64,000 nucleotides of DNA, from positions 186,001-250,000 of the forward strand of contig CAWUCO010000060.1 in assembly GCA_963920705.1 (NCBI GenBank), in the 5' to 3' direction. Positions 1 through 13,437 of the stretch are shown here, piece by piece. The notes beneath the pieces were generated by a model. The model did not search any database. It had not been told where the DNA came from and saw only the letters and a list, made by a program, of their open reading frames with translations. The stretch's first letter is position 1. Each line of letters begins with the position of its first letter. The translations under genes and the position numbers were made by a program. Source of the stretch: Odiellus spinosus. Lineage: Eukaryota; Arthropoda; Arachnida; Opiliones; Phalangiidae.

Positions 1-1950
1 ATTTGTAAATCTATACTTGGGAAATTTGTAAATCAATACTTGGGAAATTTGTAAATCAATACTTGTGAAATTTGTAAAACTATACTTGGGAAATTTGTGG
101 ATCTATACTTGGGAAATTTGTGGATCTATACATTGGAAATTTGTAAATCTCTACTTGGGAAATTTGTAAATCTATGCTTGGGAAATTTGTAAAACTATAC
201 TTGGGAAATTTGTGGATCTTTACTTTTGAAATTTGTGGATCTATACTTGGGAAATTTGTGGATCTATACTTGGGAAATTTGTGGATCTATACTTGGGCAA
301 TTTGTAAATCTATACTTGGGAAATTTGTGGATCTATACTTGGGAAATTTGTGGATCTATACTTGGGAAATTTGTGGATAAATACTTGGGAAATTTGTTTA
401 TAAATACTTGGGAAATTTGTGGATAAATATTTGGGAAATTTGTGGATCTTTACTTGGGAAATTTGTGGATCTATACTTGGAAAATTTGTGGATCTATACT
501 TGGGAAATTTGAGGATCTATACTTGGGAAATTTGTGGATCTATACTTTGGAAATTTGTAATTCTATACATGGGAAATTTGTAAATCTATACTTGGGAAAT
601 TTGTAAATCTATACTTGGGAAATTTGTAAATCTATACTTGGGAAATTTGTAAATCTATACTTGGGAAATTTGTAAATCTATACTTGGGAAATTTGTAAAT
701 CCATACTTGTGAAATTTGTAAATTTATACTTGGGAAATATGTGGATCTATACTTGGGAAATTTGTGGATCTATACTTGGGAAATTTGTGGATCTTTACTT
801 GGGAAATTTGTGGATCTATACTTGGGAAATTTGTGGATCTATACATGGGAAATTTGTAAATCTATACTTGGGAAATTTGTGGATAAATACTTGGGAAATT
901 TGTGGATCTATACTTGGGAAATTTGTAAATCTATACTTTGGAAATTTGTAAATCTATACTTGGGAAATTTGTGGATCTATACTTGGGAAATTTGTGGAGC
1001 TATACTTGGGAAATTTGTGGTTCTATACTTGGGAAATTTGTGGATCTATACTTTGGAAATTTTTAAATCTATACTTGGGAAATTTGTAAATCTATACTTT
1101 GGAAATTTGTAAATCTATACTTTGGAAATTTGTAAATCTATACTTGGGAAATTTGTAAATCTATACTTGGGAAATTTGTAAATCTATACTTGTTAAATTT
1201 ATGGATCTATACTTGGGAAATGTGTGGATCTATACTTGAGAAATTTATGGATCTATACTTGGGAAATTTGTGGATCTATACTTGGGAAATTTGTAAATCT
1301 ATACATGGGAAATTTGTAAATCTATACTTGGGAAATTTGTAAATCTATACTTGGGAAATTTGTAAATCAATACTTGTGAAATTTGTAAAACTATACTTGG
1401 GAAATTTGTGGATCTATACTTGGGAAATTTGTGGATCTATACATTGGAAATTTGTAAATCTCTACTTGGGAAATTTGTAAATCTATACTTGGGAAATTTG
1501 TAAATCTATACTTTGGAAATTTGTAAATCTATACTTTGGAAATTTGTAAATCTATACTTTGGAAATTTGTAAATCTATACTTGGGAAATTTGTAAATCTA
1601 TACTTGGGAAATTTGTAAATCTATACTTGTTAAATTTGTGGATCTATACTTGGGAAATTTGTGGATCTATACTTGGGAAATTTGTGGATCTATACTTGGG
1701 AAATTTGTAAATCTATACATGGGAAATTTGTAAATCTATACTTGGGAAATTTGTAAATCTATACTTGGGAAATTTGTGGATAAATACTTGGGAAATTTGT
1801 TTATAAATACTTGGGAAATTTGTGAATAAATATTTGGGAAATTTGTGGATCTTTACTTGGGAAATTTGTGGATCTATACTTGGAAAATTTGTGGATCTAT
1901 ACTTGGAAAATTTGTGGATCTATACTTGGGAAATTTGAGGATCTATACTT
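1..1950 (+). repeat. Mixed block of A and B monomers (partial 2.14-kb unit words)
   Basis: This block holds the same punctuation words as the next units but in a shortened, rearranged order. About 57-300 matches 2,219-2,460 at a spacing of 2,162 bp (94 monomers), including the rare ATGCTTGGG monomer near 174 and the TTTACTTTTG monomer near 220. Near 370 it switches to the GGATAAAT / GTTTATAAAT / GGATAAATATTT word, which recurs near 1,780-1,830. The remainder is long A runs. It looks like a recombined edge of the 2.14-kb family and has no clear unit boundaries of its own. Confidence 0.7.
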
Positions 1951-4088
1951 GGGAAATTTGTGGATCTATACTTGGGAAATTTGTAAATCTATACTTGGGA
2001 AATTTGTAAATCTATACTTGGGAAATTTGTAAATCTATACTTGGGAAATTTGTAAATCTATACTTGTGAAATTTGTAAAACTATACTTGGGAAATTTGTA
2101 AATCTATACTTGGGAAATTTGTAAATCTATACTTGGGAAATTTGTAAATCTATACTTGGGAAATTTGTAAATCTATACTTGGGAAATTTGTAAATCTATA
2201 CTTGGGAAATTTGTAAATCAATACTTGTGAAATTTGTAAAACTATACTTGGGAAATTTGTGGATCTATACTTGGGAAATTTGTGGATCTATACATTGGAA
2301 ATTTGTAAATCTCTACTTGGGAAATTTGTAAATCTATGCTTGGGAAATTTGTAAAACTATACTTGGGAAATTTGTGGATCTTTACTTTTGAAATTTGTGG
2401 ATCTATACTTGGGAAATTTGTGGATCTATACTTGGGAAATTTGTGGATCTATACTTGGGAAATTTGTGGATCTATACTTGGGAAATTTGTGGATCTATAC
2501 TTGGGAAATTTGTGGATCTATACTTGGGAAATTTGTAAATCTATACTTGGGAAATTTTTAAATCTATACTTGGGAAATTTGTAAATCTATACTTGGAAAT
2601 TTGTAAATCTATACATGAGAAATTTGTAAATCTATACTTGGGAAATTTGTAAATCTATACTTGGGAAATTTGTAAATCTATACTTGGGAAATTTGTAAAT
2701 CTATACTTGGGGAATTTGTAATTATATACTTGGGAAATTTGTAAATCTATACTTGGGAAATTTGTAAATCTATACTTGAGAAATTTGTAAATCAATACTT
2801 GTGAAATTTGTAAAACTATACTTGGGAAGTTTGTGGATCTATACTTGGGAAATTTGTGGATCTATACTTTGGAAATTTGTAAATCTCTACTTGGGAAATT
2901 TGTAAATCTATACTTGGGAAATTTGTAAATCTATACTTTGGAAATTTGTAAATCTATACTTTGGAAATTTGTAAATCTATACTTGGGAAATTTGTGGATC
3001 TATACTTGGGAAATTTGTGGATCTATACTTGGGAAATTTGTAAATCTATACTTGGGAAATTTGTGGAAAAAAATACTTGGGAAATTTGTGGATAAATACT
3101 TAGGAAATTTGTTTATAAATACTTGGGAAATTTGTGGATAAATATTTGGGAAATTTTGGATCTTTACTTGGGAAATTTGTGGATCTATACTTGGAAAATT
3201 TTTGGATCTATACTTGGGAAATTCGAGGATCTATACTTGGGAAATTTGTGGATCTATACTTGGGAAATTTGTGGATCTATACTTGGGAAATTTGTGGATC
3301 TATACTTGGGAAATTTGTGGATCTATACTTGGGAAATTTGTGGATCTATACTCGGGAAATTTGTGGATCTATACTTGGGAAATTTGTAAATCTATACTTG
3401 GGAAATTTTTAAATCTATACTTGGGAAATTTGTAAAGATATACTTGGGAAATTTGTAAATCTATACTTGGGAAATTTGTAAATCTATACTTGGGAAATTT
3501 GTAAATCTATACTTGGGAAATTTGTAAATCTATACTTGGGAAATTTGTGGATAAATACTTGAGATATTTGTGGATAAATACTTGGGAAATTATTGGATCC
3601 ATACTTGGAAAATTTGTGGATCTATACTTTGGAAATTTGTAAATCTATACATGGGAAATTTGTAAATCTATACTTGGGAAATTTGTAAATCTATACTTGG
3701 GAAATTTGTAAATCTATACTTGGGAAATTTGTAAATCTATACTTGGGGAATTTGTAAATCTATACTTGGGAAATTTGTAAATCTATACTTGGGAAATTTG
3801 TAAATCTATACTTGGGAAATTTGTAAATCAATACTTGTGAAATTTGTAAAACTATACTTGGGAAGTTTGTGGATCTATACTTGGGAAATTTGTAAATCTA
3901 TACTTGGGAAATTTGTAAATCTATACTTGGGAAATTTGTAAATCTATACTTGGGAAATTTGTAAATCTATACTTTGGAAATTTGTAAATCTATACTTTGG
4001 AAATTTGTAAATCTATACTTGGGAAATTTGTAAATCTATACTTGGGAAATTTGTAAATCTATACTTGGGAAATTTGTAAATCTATACT
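1950..4088 (+). repeat. 2.14-kb higher-order repeat, copy 1
   Basis: The unit repeats immediately downstream with a spacing of 2,139 bp, exactly 93 monomers. Shared rare markers fix the register: ACTTGTGAAA after CTAT at 2,061 and 4,200; ATGCTTGGG at 2,336 and 4,475; a 22-bp monomer (ACTTGGAAAT) at 2,591 and 4,730. After the A7-tract monomer near 3,062 the spacing becomes 2,141 bp, because copy 2 has one extra 25-bp monomer and one fewer 23-bp monomer. Another shared oddity is a 22-bp monomer (GGGAAATTTTGG) near 3,153 and 5,294. Confidence 0.88.
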
Positions 4089-6229
4089 TGTTAAATTTGT
4101 GGATCTATACTTGGGAAATTTGTGGATCTATACTTGGGAAATTTGTAAATCTATACTTGGGAAATTTGTAAATCTATACTTGGGAAATTTGTAAATCTAT
4201 ACTTGTGAAATTTGTAAAACTATACTTGGGAAATTTGTAAATCTATACTTGGGAAATTTGTAAATCTATACTTGGGAAATTTGTAAATCTATACTTGGGA
4301 AATTTGTAAATCTATACTTGGGAAATTTGTAAATCTATACTTGGGAAATTTGTAAATCAATACTTGTGAAATTTGTAAAACTATACTTGGGAAATTTGTG
4401 GATCTATACTTGGGAAATTTGTGGATCTATACATTGGAAATTTGTAAATCTCTACTTGGGAAATTTGTAAATCTATGCTTGGGAAATTTGTAAAACTATA
4501 CTTGGGAAATTTGTGGATCTTTACTTTTGAAATTTGTGGATCTATACTTGGGAAATTTGTGGATCTATACTTGGGAAATTTGTGGATCTATACTTGGGAA
4601 ATTTGTGGATCTATACTTGGGAAATTTGTGGATCTATACTTGGGAAATTTGTGGATCTATACTTGGGAAATTTGTAAATCTATACTTGGGAAATTTTTAA
4701 ATCTATACTTGGGAAATTTGTAAATCTATACTTGGAAATTTGTAAATCTATACATGAGAAATTTGTAAATCTATACTTGGGAAATTTGTAAATCTATACT
4801 TGGGAAATTTGTAAATCTATACTTGGGAAATTTGTAAATCTATACTTGGGGAATTTGTAATTATATACTTGGGAAATTTGTAAATCTATACTTGGGAAAT
4901 TTGTAAATCTATACTTGGGAAATTTGTAAATCAATACTTGTGAAATTTGTAAAACTATACTTGGGAAGTTTGTGGATCTATACTTGGGAAATTTGTGGAT
5001 CTATACTTTGGAAATTTGTAAATCTCTACTTGGGAAATTTGTAAATCTATACTTGGGAAATTTGTAAATCTATACTTTGGAAATTTGTAAATCTATACTT
5101 TGGAAATTTGTAAATCTATACTTGGGAAATTTGTGGATCTATACTTGGGAAATTTGTAAATCTATACTTGGGAAATTTGTGGAAAAAAATACTTGGGAAA
5201 TTTGTGGAAAAAAATACTTGGGAAATTTGTGGATAAATACTTAGGAAATTTGTTTATAAATACTTGGGAAATTTGTGGATAAATATTTGGGAAATTTTGG
5301 ATCTTTACTTGGGAAATTTGTGGATCTATACTTGGAAAATTTTTGGATCTATACTTGGGAAATTCGAGGATCTATACTTGGGAAATTTGTGGATCTATAC
5401 TTGGGAAATTTGTGGATCTATACTTGGGAAATTTGTGGATCTATACTTGGGAAATTTGTGGATCTATAATTGGGAAATTTGTGGATCTATACTTGGGAAA
5501 TTTGTGGATCTATACTCGGGAAATTTGTGGATCTATACTTGGGAAATTTGTAAATCTATACTTGGGAAATTTTTAAATCTATACTTGGGAAATTTGTAAA
5601 GATATACTTGGGAAATTTGTAAATCTATACTTGGGAAATTTGTAAATCTATACTTGGGAAATTTGTAAATCTATACTTGGGAAATTTGTAAATCTATACT
5701 TGGGAAATTTGTGGATAAATACTTGAGATATTTGTGGATAAATACTTGGGAAATTTGTGGATCCATACTTGGAAAATTTGTGGATCTATACTTTGGAAAT
5801 TTGTAAATCTATACATGGGAAATTTGTAAATCTATACTTGGGAAATTTGTAAATCTATACTTGGGAAATTTGTAAATCTATACTTGGGGAATTTGTAAAT
5901 CTATACTTGGGAAATTTGTAAATCTATACTTGGGAAATTTGTAAATCTATACTTGGGAAATTTGTAAATCAATACTTGTGAAATTTGTAAAACTATACTT
6001 GGGAAGTTTGTGGATCTATACTTGGGAAATTTGTAAATCTATACTTGGGAAATTTGTAAATCTATACTTGGGAAATTTGTAAATCTATACTTGGGAAATT
6101 TGTAAATCTATACTTTGGAAATTTGTAAATCTATACTTTGGAAATTTGTAAATCTATACTTGGGAAATTTGTAAATCTATACTTGGGAAATTTGTAAATC
6201 TATACTTGGGAAATTTGTAAATCTATACT
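4089..6229 (+). repeat. 2.14-kb higher-order repeat, copy 2
   Basis: Second tandem copy of the unit beginning near 1,950. The match runs to about the CTTGTTAAA monomer (4,088 in copy 1, 6,229 here, spacing 2,141). Differences from copy 1 are mostly whole-monomer gains and losses, for example two successive 25-bp A7-tract monomers at about 5,178 and 5,203 where copy 1 has one. A related version of the unit is embedded in both 6-kb units (markers near 11,147 and 17,199), so the 2.14-kb unit is a building block of the larger repeat. Confidence 0.88.
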
Positions 6230-6250
6230 TGTTAAATTTGTGGATCTATA
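5420..6250 (+). repeat. 828-bp-spaced duplication, copy 1
   Basis: This segment overlaps the end of the 2.14-kb copy 2 and recurs 828 bp (36 monomers) downstream. Private markers pair at that distance: CTATAATTGG at 5,464 and 6,292, and GAGATA at 5,725 and 6,553. Further along the spacing falls to 805 bp, one monomer less (CTTGTTAAA at 6,229 and 7,034). It is therefore a recent duplication with a whole-monomer deletion in one copy. Confidence 0.8.
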
Positions 6251-7050
6251 CTTGGGAAATTTGTGGATCTATACTTGGGAAATTTGTGGATCTATAATTG
6301 GGAAATTTGTGGATCTATACTTCGGAAATTTGTGGATCTATACTTGGGAAATTTGTGGATCTATACTTGGGAAATTTGTGGATCTATACTTGGGAAATTT
6401 GTGGATCTATACTTGGGAAATTTGTAAATCTATACTTGGGAAATTTTTAAATCTATACTTGGGAAATTTGTAAAGATATACTTGGGAAATTTGTAAATCT
6501 ATACTTGGGAAATTTGTAAATCTATACTTGGGAAATTTGTGGATAAATACTTGAGATATTTGTGGATAAATACTTGGGAAATTTGTGGATCCATACTTTG
6601 GAAATTTGTAAATCTATACATGGGAAATTTGTAAATCTATACTTGGGAAATTTGTAAATCTATACTTGGGAAATTTGTAAATCTATACTTGGGGAATTTG
6701 TAAATCTATACTTGGGAAATTTGTAAATCTATACTTGGGAAATTTGTAAATCTATACTTGGGAAATTTGTAAATCAATATTTGTGAAATTTGTAAAACTA
6801 TACTTGGGAAGTTTGTGGATCTATACTTGGGAAATTTGTGGATCTATACTTTGGAAATATGTAAATCTCTACTTGGGAAATTTGTAAATCTATACTTGGG
6901 AAATTTGTAAATCTATACTTTGGAAATTTGTAAATCTATACTTTGGAAATTTGTAAATCTATACTTGGGAAATTTGTAAATCTATACTTGGGAAATTTGT
7001 AAATCTATACTTGGGAAATTTGTAAATCTATACTTGTTAAATTTGTGGAT
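6251..7050 (+). repeat. 828-bp-spaced duplication, copy 2
   Basis: Downstream partner of the 5.42-6.25 kb segment. It carries the same CTATAATTGG, GAGATA and CTTGTTAAA markers, shifted by 828 and then 805 bp. One private change is CAATATTTGTG near 6,774, where other copies read CAATACTTGTG. Confidence 0.8.
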
Positions 7051-7454
7051 CTATACTTGGGAAATTTGTGGATCTATACTTGGGAAATTTGTGGATCTAT
7101 ACTTGGGAAATTTGTAAATCTATACATGGGAAATTTGTAAATCTATACTTGGGAAATTTGTAAATCTATACTTGGGTAATTTGTGGATAAATACTTGGGA
7201 AATTTGTTTATAAATACTTGGGAAATTTGTGGATAAATATTTGGGAAATTTGTGGATCTTTACTTGGGAAATTTGTGGATCTATACTTGGAAAATTTGTG
7301 GATCTATACTTGGAAAATTTGTGGATCTATACTTTGGAAATTTGTAAATCTATACATGGGAAATTTGTAAATCTATACTTGGGAAATTTGTAAATCTATA
7401 CTTGGGAAATTTGTAAATCTATACTTGGGAAATTTGTAAATCTATACTTGGGAA
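7051..7454 (+). repeat. Joining block between the 0.8-kb and 6-kb units
   Basis: A short stretch of B monomers, an ACATGGG junction and the GTTTATAAAT / GGATAAATATTT word (near 7,200-7,240), followed by A monomers that lead into the 6-kb unit. All elements occur elsewhere in the array; only the order is local. It includes a GGGTAATTTG variant near 7,185. Confidence 0.65.
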
Positions 7455-10400
7455 ATTTGTAAATCTATACTTGGGAAATTTGTAAATCAATACTTGTGAA
7501 ATTTGTAAAACTATACTTGGGAAATTTGTAAAACTATACTTGGGAAATTTGTGGATCTATACTTGGGAAATTTGTGGATCTATACATTGGAAATTTGTAA
7601 ATCTCTACTTGGGAAATTTGTAAATCTATACTTGGGAAATTTGTAAATCAATACTTGTGAAATTTGTAAAACTATACTTGGGAAATTTGTGGATCTTTAC
7701 TTTTGAAATTTGTGGATCTATACTTGGGAAATTTGTGGATCTATACTTGGGAAATTTGTGGATCTATACTTTGGAAATTTGTAAATCTATACATGGGAAA
7801 TTTGTAAATCTATACTTGGGAAATTTTTAAATCTATACTTGGGAAATTTGTAAATCTATACTTGGGAAATTTGTAAATCTATACTTGGGAAATTTGTAAA
7901 TCAATACTTGTGAAATTTGTAAAACTATGCTTGGGAAATTTGTGGATCTATACTTGGGAAATTTGTGGATCTTTACTTGGGAAATTTGTGGATCTATACT
8001 TGGGAAATTTGTGGATCTATACTTGGGAAATTTGTGGATCTATACTTGGGAAATTTGTGGATCTATACTTGGAAAATTTGTGGATCTATACTTGGAAAAT
8101 TTGTAGATCTATACTTCGGAAATTTGTGGATCTATACTTGGGAAATTTGTGGATCTATACTTGGGAAATTTGTGGATCTATACTTGGGAAATTTGTGGAT
8201 CTATACTTGGGAAATTTGTGGATCTATACTTGGGAAATTTGTGGATCTATACTTTGGAAATTTGTAAATCTATACATGGGAAATTTGTAAATCTATACTT
8301 GGGAAATTTGTAAATCTATACTTGGGAAATTTATAAATCTATACTTGGGAAATTTGTAAATCTATACTTGGGAAATTTGTAAATCTATACTTGGGAAATT
8401 TGTAAATCTATACTTGGGAAATTTGTAAATCAATACTTGTGAAATTTGTAAAATTATACTTGGGAAATTTGTGGATCTATACTTGGGAAATTTGTGGATC
8501 TATACTTGGGAAATTTGTGGATCTATACTTGGGCAATTTGTAAATCTATACTTGGGAAATTTGTGGATCTATACTTGGGAAATTTGTGGATCTATACTTG
8601 GGAAATTTGTGGATCTATATTTGGGAAATTTGTGGATCTATACTTGGGAAATTTGTGGATCTATACTTGGGAAATATGTGGATCTATACTTGGGAAATTT
8701 GTGGATCTATACTTGGGAAATTTGTAGATCTATAATTGGAAAATTTGTAGATCTATACTTGGGAAATTTGTGGATCTATACTTGGGAAATTTGTAAATCT
8801 ATACTTGGGAAATTTGTAAATCTATACTTGGGAAATTTGTAAAACTATACTTGGAAAATTTGTGGATCTATACTTGGGAAATTTGTGGATCTATACATTG
8901 GAAATTTGTAAATCTCTACTTGGGAAATTTGTAAATCTATACTTGGGAAATTTGTAAATCAATACTTGTGAAATTTGTAAAACTATACTTGGGAAATTTG
9001 TGGATCTTTACTTTTGAAATTTGTGGATCTATACTTGGGAAATTTGTGGATCTATACTTGGGAAATTTGTGGATCTATACTTGGGAAATTTGTGGATCTA
9101 TACTTTGGAAATTTGTAAATCTATACATGGGAAATTTGTGGATCTATACTTGGGAAATTTGTGGATCTATACTTGGGAAATTTGTGGATCTATACTTTGG
9201 AAATTTGTAAATCTATACATGGGAAATTTGTAAATCTATACTTGGGAAATTTGTAAATCTATACTTGGGAAATTTATAAATCTATACTTGGGAAATTTGT
9301 AAATCTATACTTGGGAAATTTGTGGATCTATACTTGGGAAATTTGTGGATCTATACTTGGGAAATTTGTGGATCTATACTTGGGCAATTTGTAAATCTAT
9401 ACTTGGGAAATTTGTAAATCTATACTTGGGAAATTTGTGGATCTATACTTGGGAAATTTGTGGATCTATACTTGGAAAATTTGTGGATCTATATTTGGGA
9501 AATTTGTGGATCTATACTTGGGAAATTTGTGGATCTATACTTGGGAAATTTGTGGATCTATACTTGGGCAATTTGTAAATCTATACTTGGGAAATTTGTA
9601 AATCTATACTTGGGAAATTTGTAAATCTATACTTGGGAAATTTGTGGATCTATACTTGGGAAATTTGTGGATCTATACTTGGAAAATTTGTGGATCTATA
9701 CTTGGAAAATTTGTGGATCTATATTTGGGAAATTTGTGGATCTATACTTGGGAAATATGTGGATCTATACTTGGGAAATTTGTGGATCTATACTTGGAAA
9801 ATTTGTAGATCTATACTTGGGAAATTTTTGGATCTATACTTGGGAAATTTGTGGATCTATACTTGGGAAATTTGTGGATCTATACTTGGGAAATTTGTGG
9901 ATCTATTTTTGGGAAATTTGTGGATCTATACTTGGGAAATTTGTAAATCTATACTTGGGAAATTTGTAAATCTATACTTGGGAAATTTGTAAATCTATAC
10001 TTGGGAAATTTGTAAATCTATACTTGGGAAATTTGTAAATCTATACTTGGGAAATTTGTAAATCTATACTTGGGAAATTTGTAAATCAATACTTGTGAAA
10101 TTTGTAAAACTATACTTGGGAAATTTGTGGATCTATACTTGGGAAATTTGTGGATCTATACATTGGAAATTTGTAAATCTCTACTTGGGAAATTTGTAAA
10201 TCTATACTTGGTAAATTTGTAAATCAATACTTGTGAAATTTGTAAAACTATATTTGGGAAATTTGTGGATCTTTACTTTTGAAATTTGTGGATCTTTACT
10301 TTTGAAATTTGTGGATCTATACTTTTGAAATTTGTGGATCTATACTTGGGAAATTTGTGGATCTATACTTGGGAAATTTGTAAATCTATACTTGGGAAAT

Positions 10401-13400
10401 TTGTAAATCTATACTTGTTAAATTTGTGGATCTATACTTGGGAAATTTGTGGATCTATACTTGGGAAATTTGTGGATCTATACTTGGGAAATTTGTGGAT
10501 CTATACTTGGGAAATTTGTAAATCTATACATGGGAAATTTGTAAATCTATACTTGGGAAATTTGTAAATCTATACTTGGGAAATTTGTGGATAAATACTT
10601 GGGAAATTTGTTTATAAATACTTGGGAAATTTGTGGATAAATATTTGGGAAATTTGTGGATATTTACTTGGGAAATTTGTGGATCTATACTTGGAAAATT
10701 TGTGGATCTATACTTGGGAAATTTGAGGATCTATACTTGGGAAATTTGTAAATCTATACATGGGAAATTTGTAAATCTATACTTGGGAAATTTGTAAATC
10801 TATACTTGGGATATTTGTAAATCTATACTTGGGAAATTTGTAAATCTATACTTGTGAAATTTGTAAAACTATACTTGGGAAATTTGTAAATCTATACATG
10901 GGAAATTTGTAAATCTATACTTGGGAAATTTGTAAATCTATACTTGGGAAATTTGTAAATCTATACTTGGGAAATTTGTAAATCTATACTTGGGAAATTT
11001 GTAAATCTATACTTGGGAAATTTGTAAATCAATACTTGTGAAATTTGTAAAACTATACTTGGGAAATTTGTGGATCTATACTTGGTAAATTTGTGGATCT
11101 ATACATTGGAAATTTGTAAATCTCTACTTGGGAAATTTGTAAATCTATGCTTGGGAAATTTGTAAAACTATACTTTGGAAATTTGTGGATCTTTACTTTT
11201 GAAATTTGTGGATCTATACTTGGGAAATTTGTGGATCTATACTTGGGAAATTTGTGGATCTATACTTGGGAAATTTGTGGATCCATACTTGGGAAATTTG
11301 TGGATCTATACTTGGGAAATTTGTGGATCTATACTTGGGAAATTTGTAAATCTATACTTGGGAAATTTTTAAATCTATACTTGGGAAATTTGTAAATCTA
11401 TACTTGGGAAATTTGTAAATCTATACATGAGAAATTTGTAAATCTATACATGGGAAATTTGTAAATCTATACTTGGGAAATTTGTAAATCTATACTTGGG
11501 GAATTTGTAATTATATACTTGGGAAATTTGTAAATCTATACTTGGGAAATTTGTAAATCTATACTTGGGAAATTTGTAAATCAATACTTGTGAAATTTGT
11601 AAAACTATACTTGGGAAGTTTGTGGATCTATACTTTGGAAATTTGTAAATCTATACATGGGAAATTTGTAAATCTATACTTGGGAAATTTGTAAATCTAT
11701 ACTTGGGAAATTTGTAAATCTATACTTTGGAAATTTGTAAATCTATACTTTGGAAATTTGTAAATCTATACTTGGGAAATTTGTGGATCTATACTTGGGA
11801 AATTTGTGGATCTATACTTGGGAAATTTGTAAATCTATACATGGGAAATTTGTGGAAAAAAATACTTGGGAAATTTGTGGATAAATACTTAGGAAATTTG
11901 TTTATAAATACTTGGGAAATTTGTGGATAAATATTTGGGAAATTTGTGGATCTTTACTTGGGAAATTTGTGGATCTATACTTGGAAAATTTTTGGATCTA
12001 TACTTGGGAAATTTGAGGATCTATACTTGGGAAATTTGTGGATCTATACTTGGGAAATTTGTGGATCTATACTTGGGAAATTTGTGGATCTATACTTGGG
12101 AAATTTGTGGATCTATAATTGGGAAATTTGTGGATCTATACTTGGGAAATTTGTGGATCTATACTTGGGAAATTTGTGGATCTATACTTGGGAAATTTGT
12201 AAATCTATACTTGGGAAATTTTTAAATCTATACTTGGGAAATTTGTAAAGATATACTTGGGAAATTTGTAAATCTATGCTTGGGAAATTTGTAAATCTAT
12301 ACTTGGGAAATTTGTGGATAAATACTTGAGATATTTGTGGATAAATACTTGGGAAATTTGTGGATCCATACTTGGAAAATTTGTGGATCTATACTTTGGA
12401 AATTTGTAAATCTATACATGGGAAATTTGTAAATCTATACTTGGGAAATTTGTAAATCTATACTTGGGAAATTTGTAAATCTATACTTGGGGAATTTGTA
12501 AATCTATACTTGGGAAATTTGTAAATCTATACTTGGGAAATTTGTAAATCTATACTTGGGAAATTTGTAAATCAATACTTGTGAAATTTGTAAAACTATA
12601 CTTGGGAAGTTTGTGGATCTATACTTGGGAAATTTGTGGATCTATACTTTGGAAATTTGTAAATCTCTACTTGGGAAATTTGTAAATCTATACTTGGGAA
12701 ATTTGTAAATCTATACTTTGGAAATTTGTAAATCTATACTTTGGAAATTTGTAAATCTATACTTGGGAAATTTGTAAATCTATACTTGGGAAATTTGTAA
12801 ATCTATACTTGGGAAATTTGTAAATCTATACTTGTTAAATTTGTGGATCTATACTTGGGAAATTTGTGGATCTATACTTGGGAAATTTGTGGATCTATAC
12901 TTGGGAAATTTATAAATCTATACTTGGGAAATTTGTAAATCTATACTTGGGAAATTTGTAAATCTATACTTGGGAAATTTGTGGATAAATACTTGGGAAA
13001 TTTGTTTATAAATACTTGGGAAATTTGTGGATAAATATTTGGGAAATTTGTGGATCTTTACTTGGGAAATTTGTGGATCTATACTTGGAAAATTTGTGGA
13101 TCTATACTTGGAAAATTTGTGGATCTATACTTGGGAAATTTGAGAATCTATACTTGGGAAATTTGTGGATCTATACTTTGGAAATTTGTAAATCTATACA
13201 TGGGAAATTTGTAAATCTATACTTGGGAAATTTGTAAATCTATACTTGGGAAATTTGTAAATCTATACTTGGGAAATTTGTAAATCTATACTTGGGAAAT
13301 TTGTAAATCTATACTTGGGAAATTTGTAAATCAATACTTGTGAAATTTGTAAAACTATACTTGGGAAATTTGTAAAACTATACTTGGGAAATTTGTGGAT

Positions 13401-13437
13401 CTATACTTGGGAAATTTGTGGATCTATACATTGGGAA
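7455..13437 (+). repeat. 6.0-kb higher-order repeat, copy 1 (5,983 bp)
   Basis: The unit is repeated immediately downstream. Paired landmarks: doubled GTAAAACTAT monomers at 7,505 and 13,488; a 24-bp monomer (ACATTGGG) at 13,428 and 19,457; an A7-tract monomer near 11,850 and 17,925; GAGATA at 12,328 and 18,403. The spacing steps 5,983, 6,006, 6,029, 6,052, 6,075, 6,029 along the unit. Every step is a multiple of 23, so the copies differ mainly by gain or loss of whole monomers. The right-hand third (about 11.0-13.0 kb) is a version of the 2.14-kb unit seen at 1.95-6.2 kb. Confidence 0.9.

Noticed and set aside
396..440. GTTTATAAAT / GGATAAATATTT words as TATA-box promoters or replication origins
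   Set aside because: They are AT-rich but are just repeat variants present in at least 25 places with no gene downstream. No independent element was seen.
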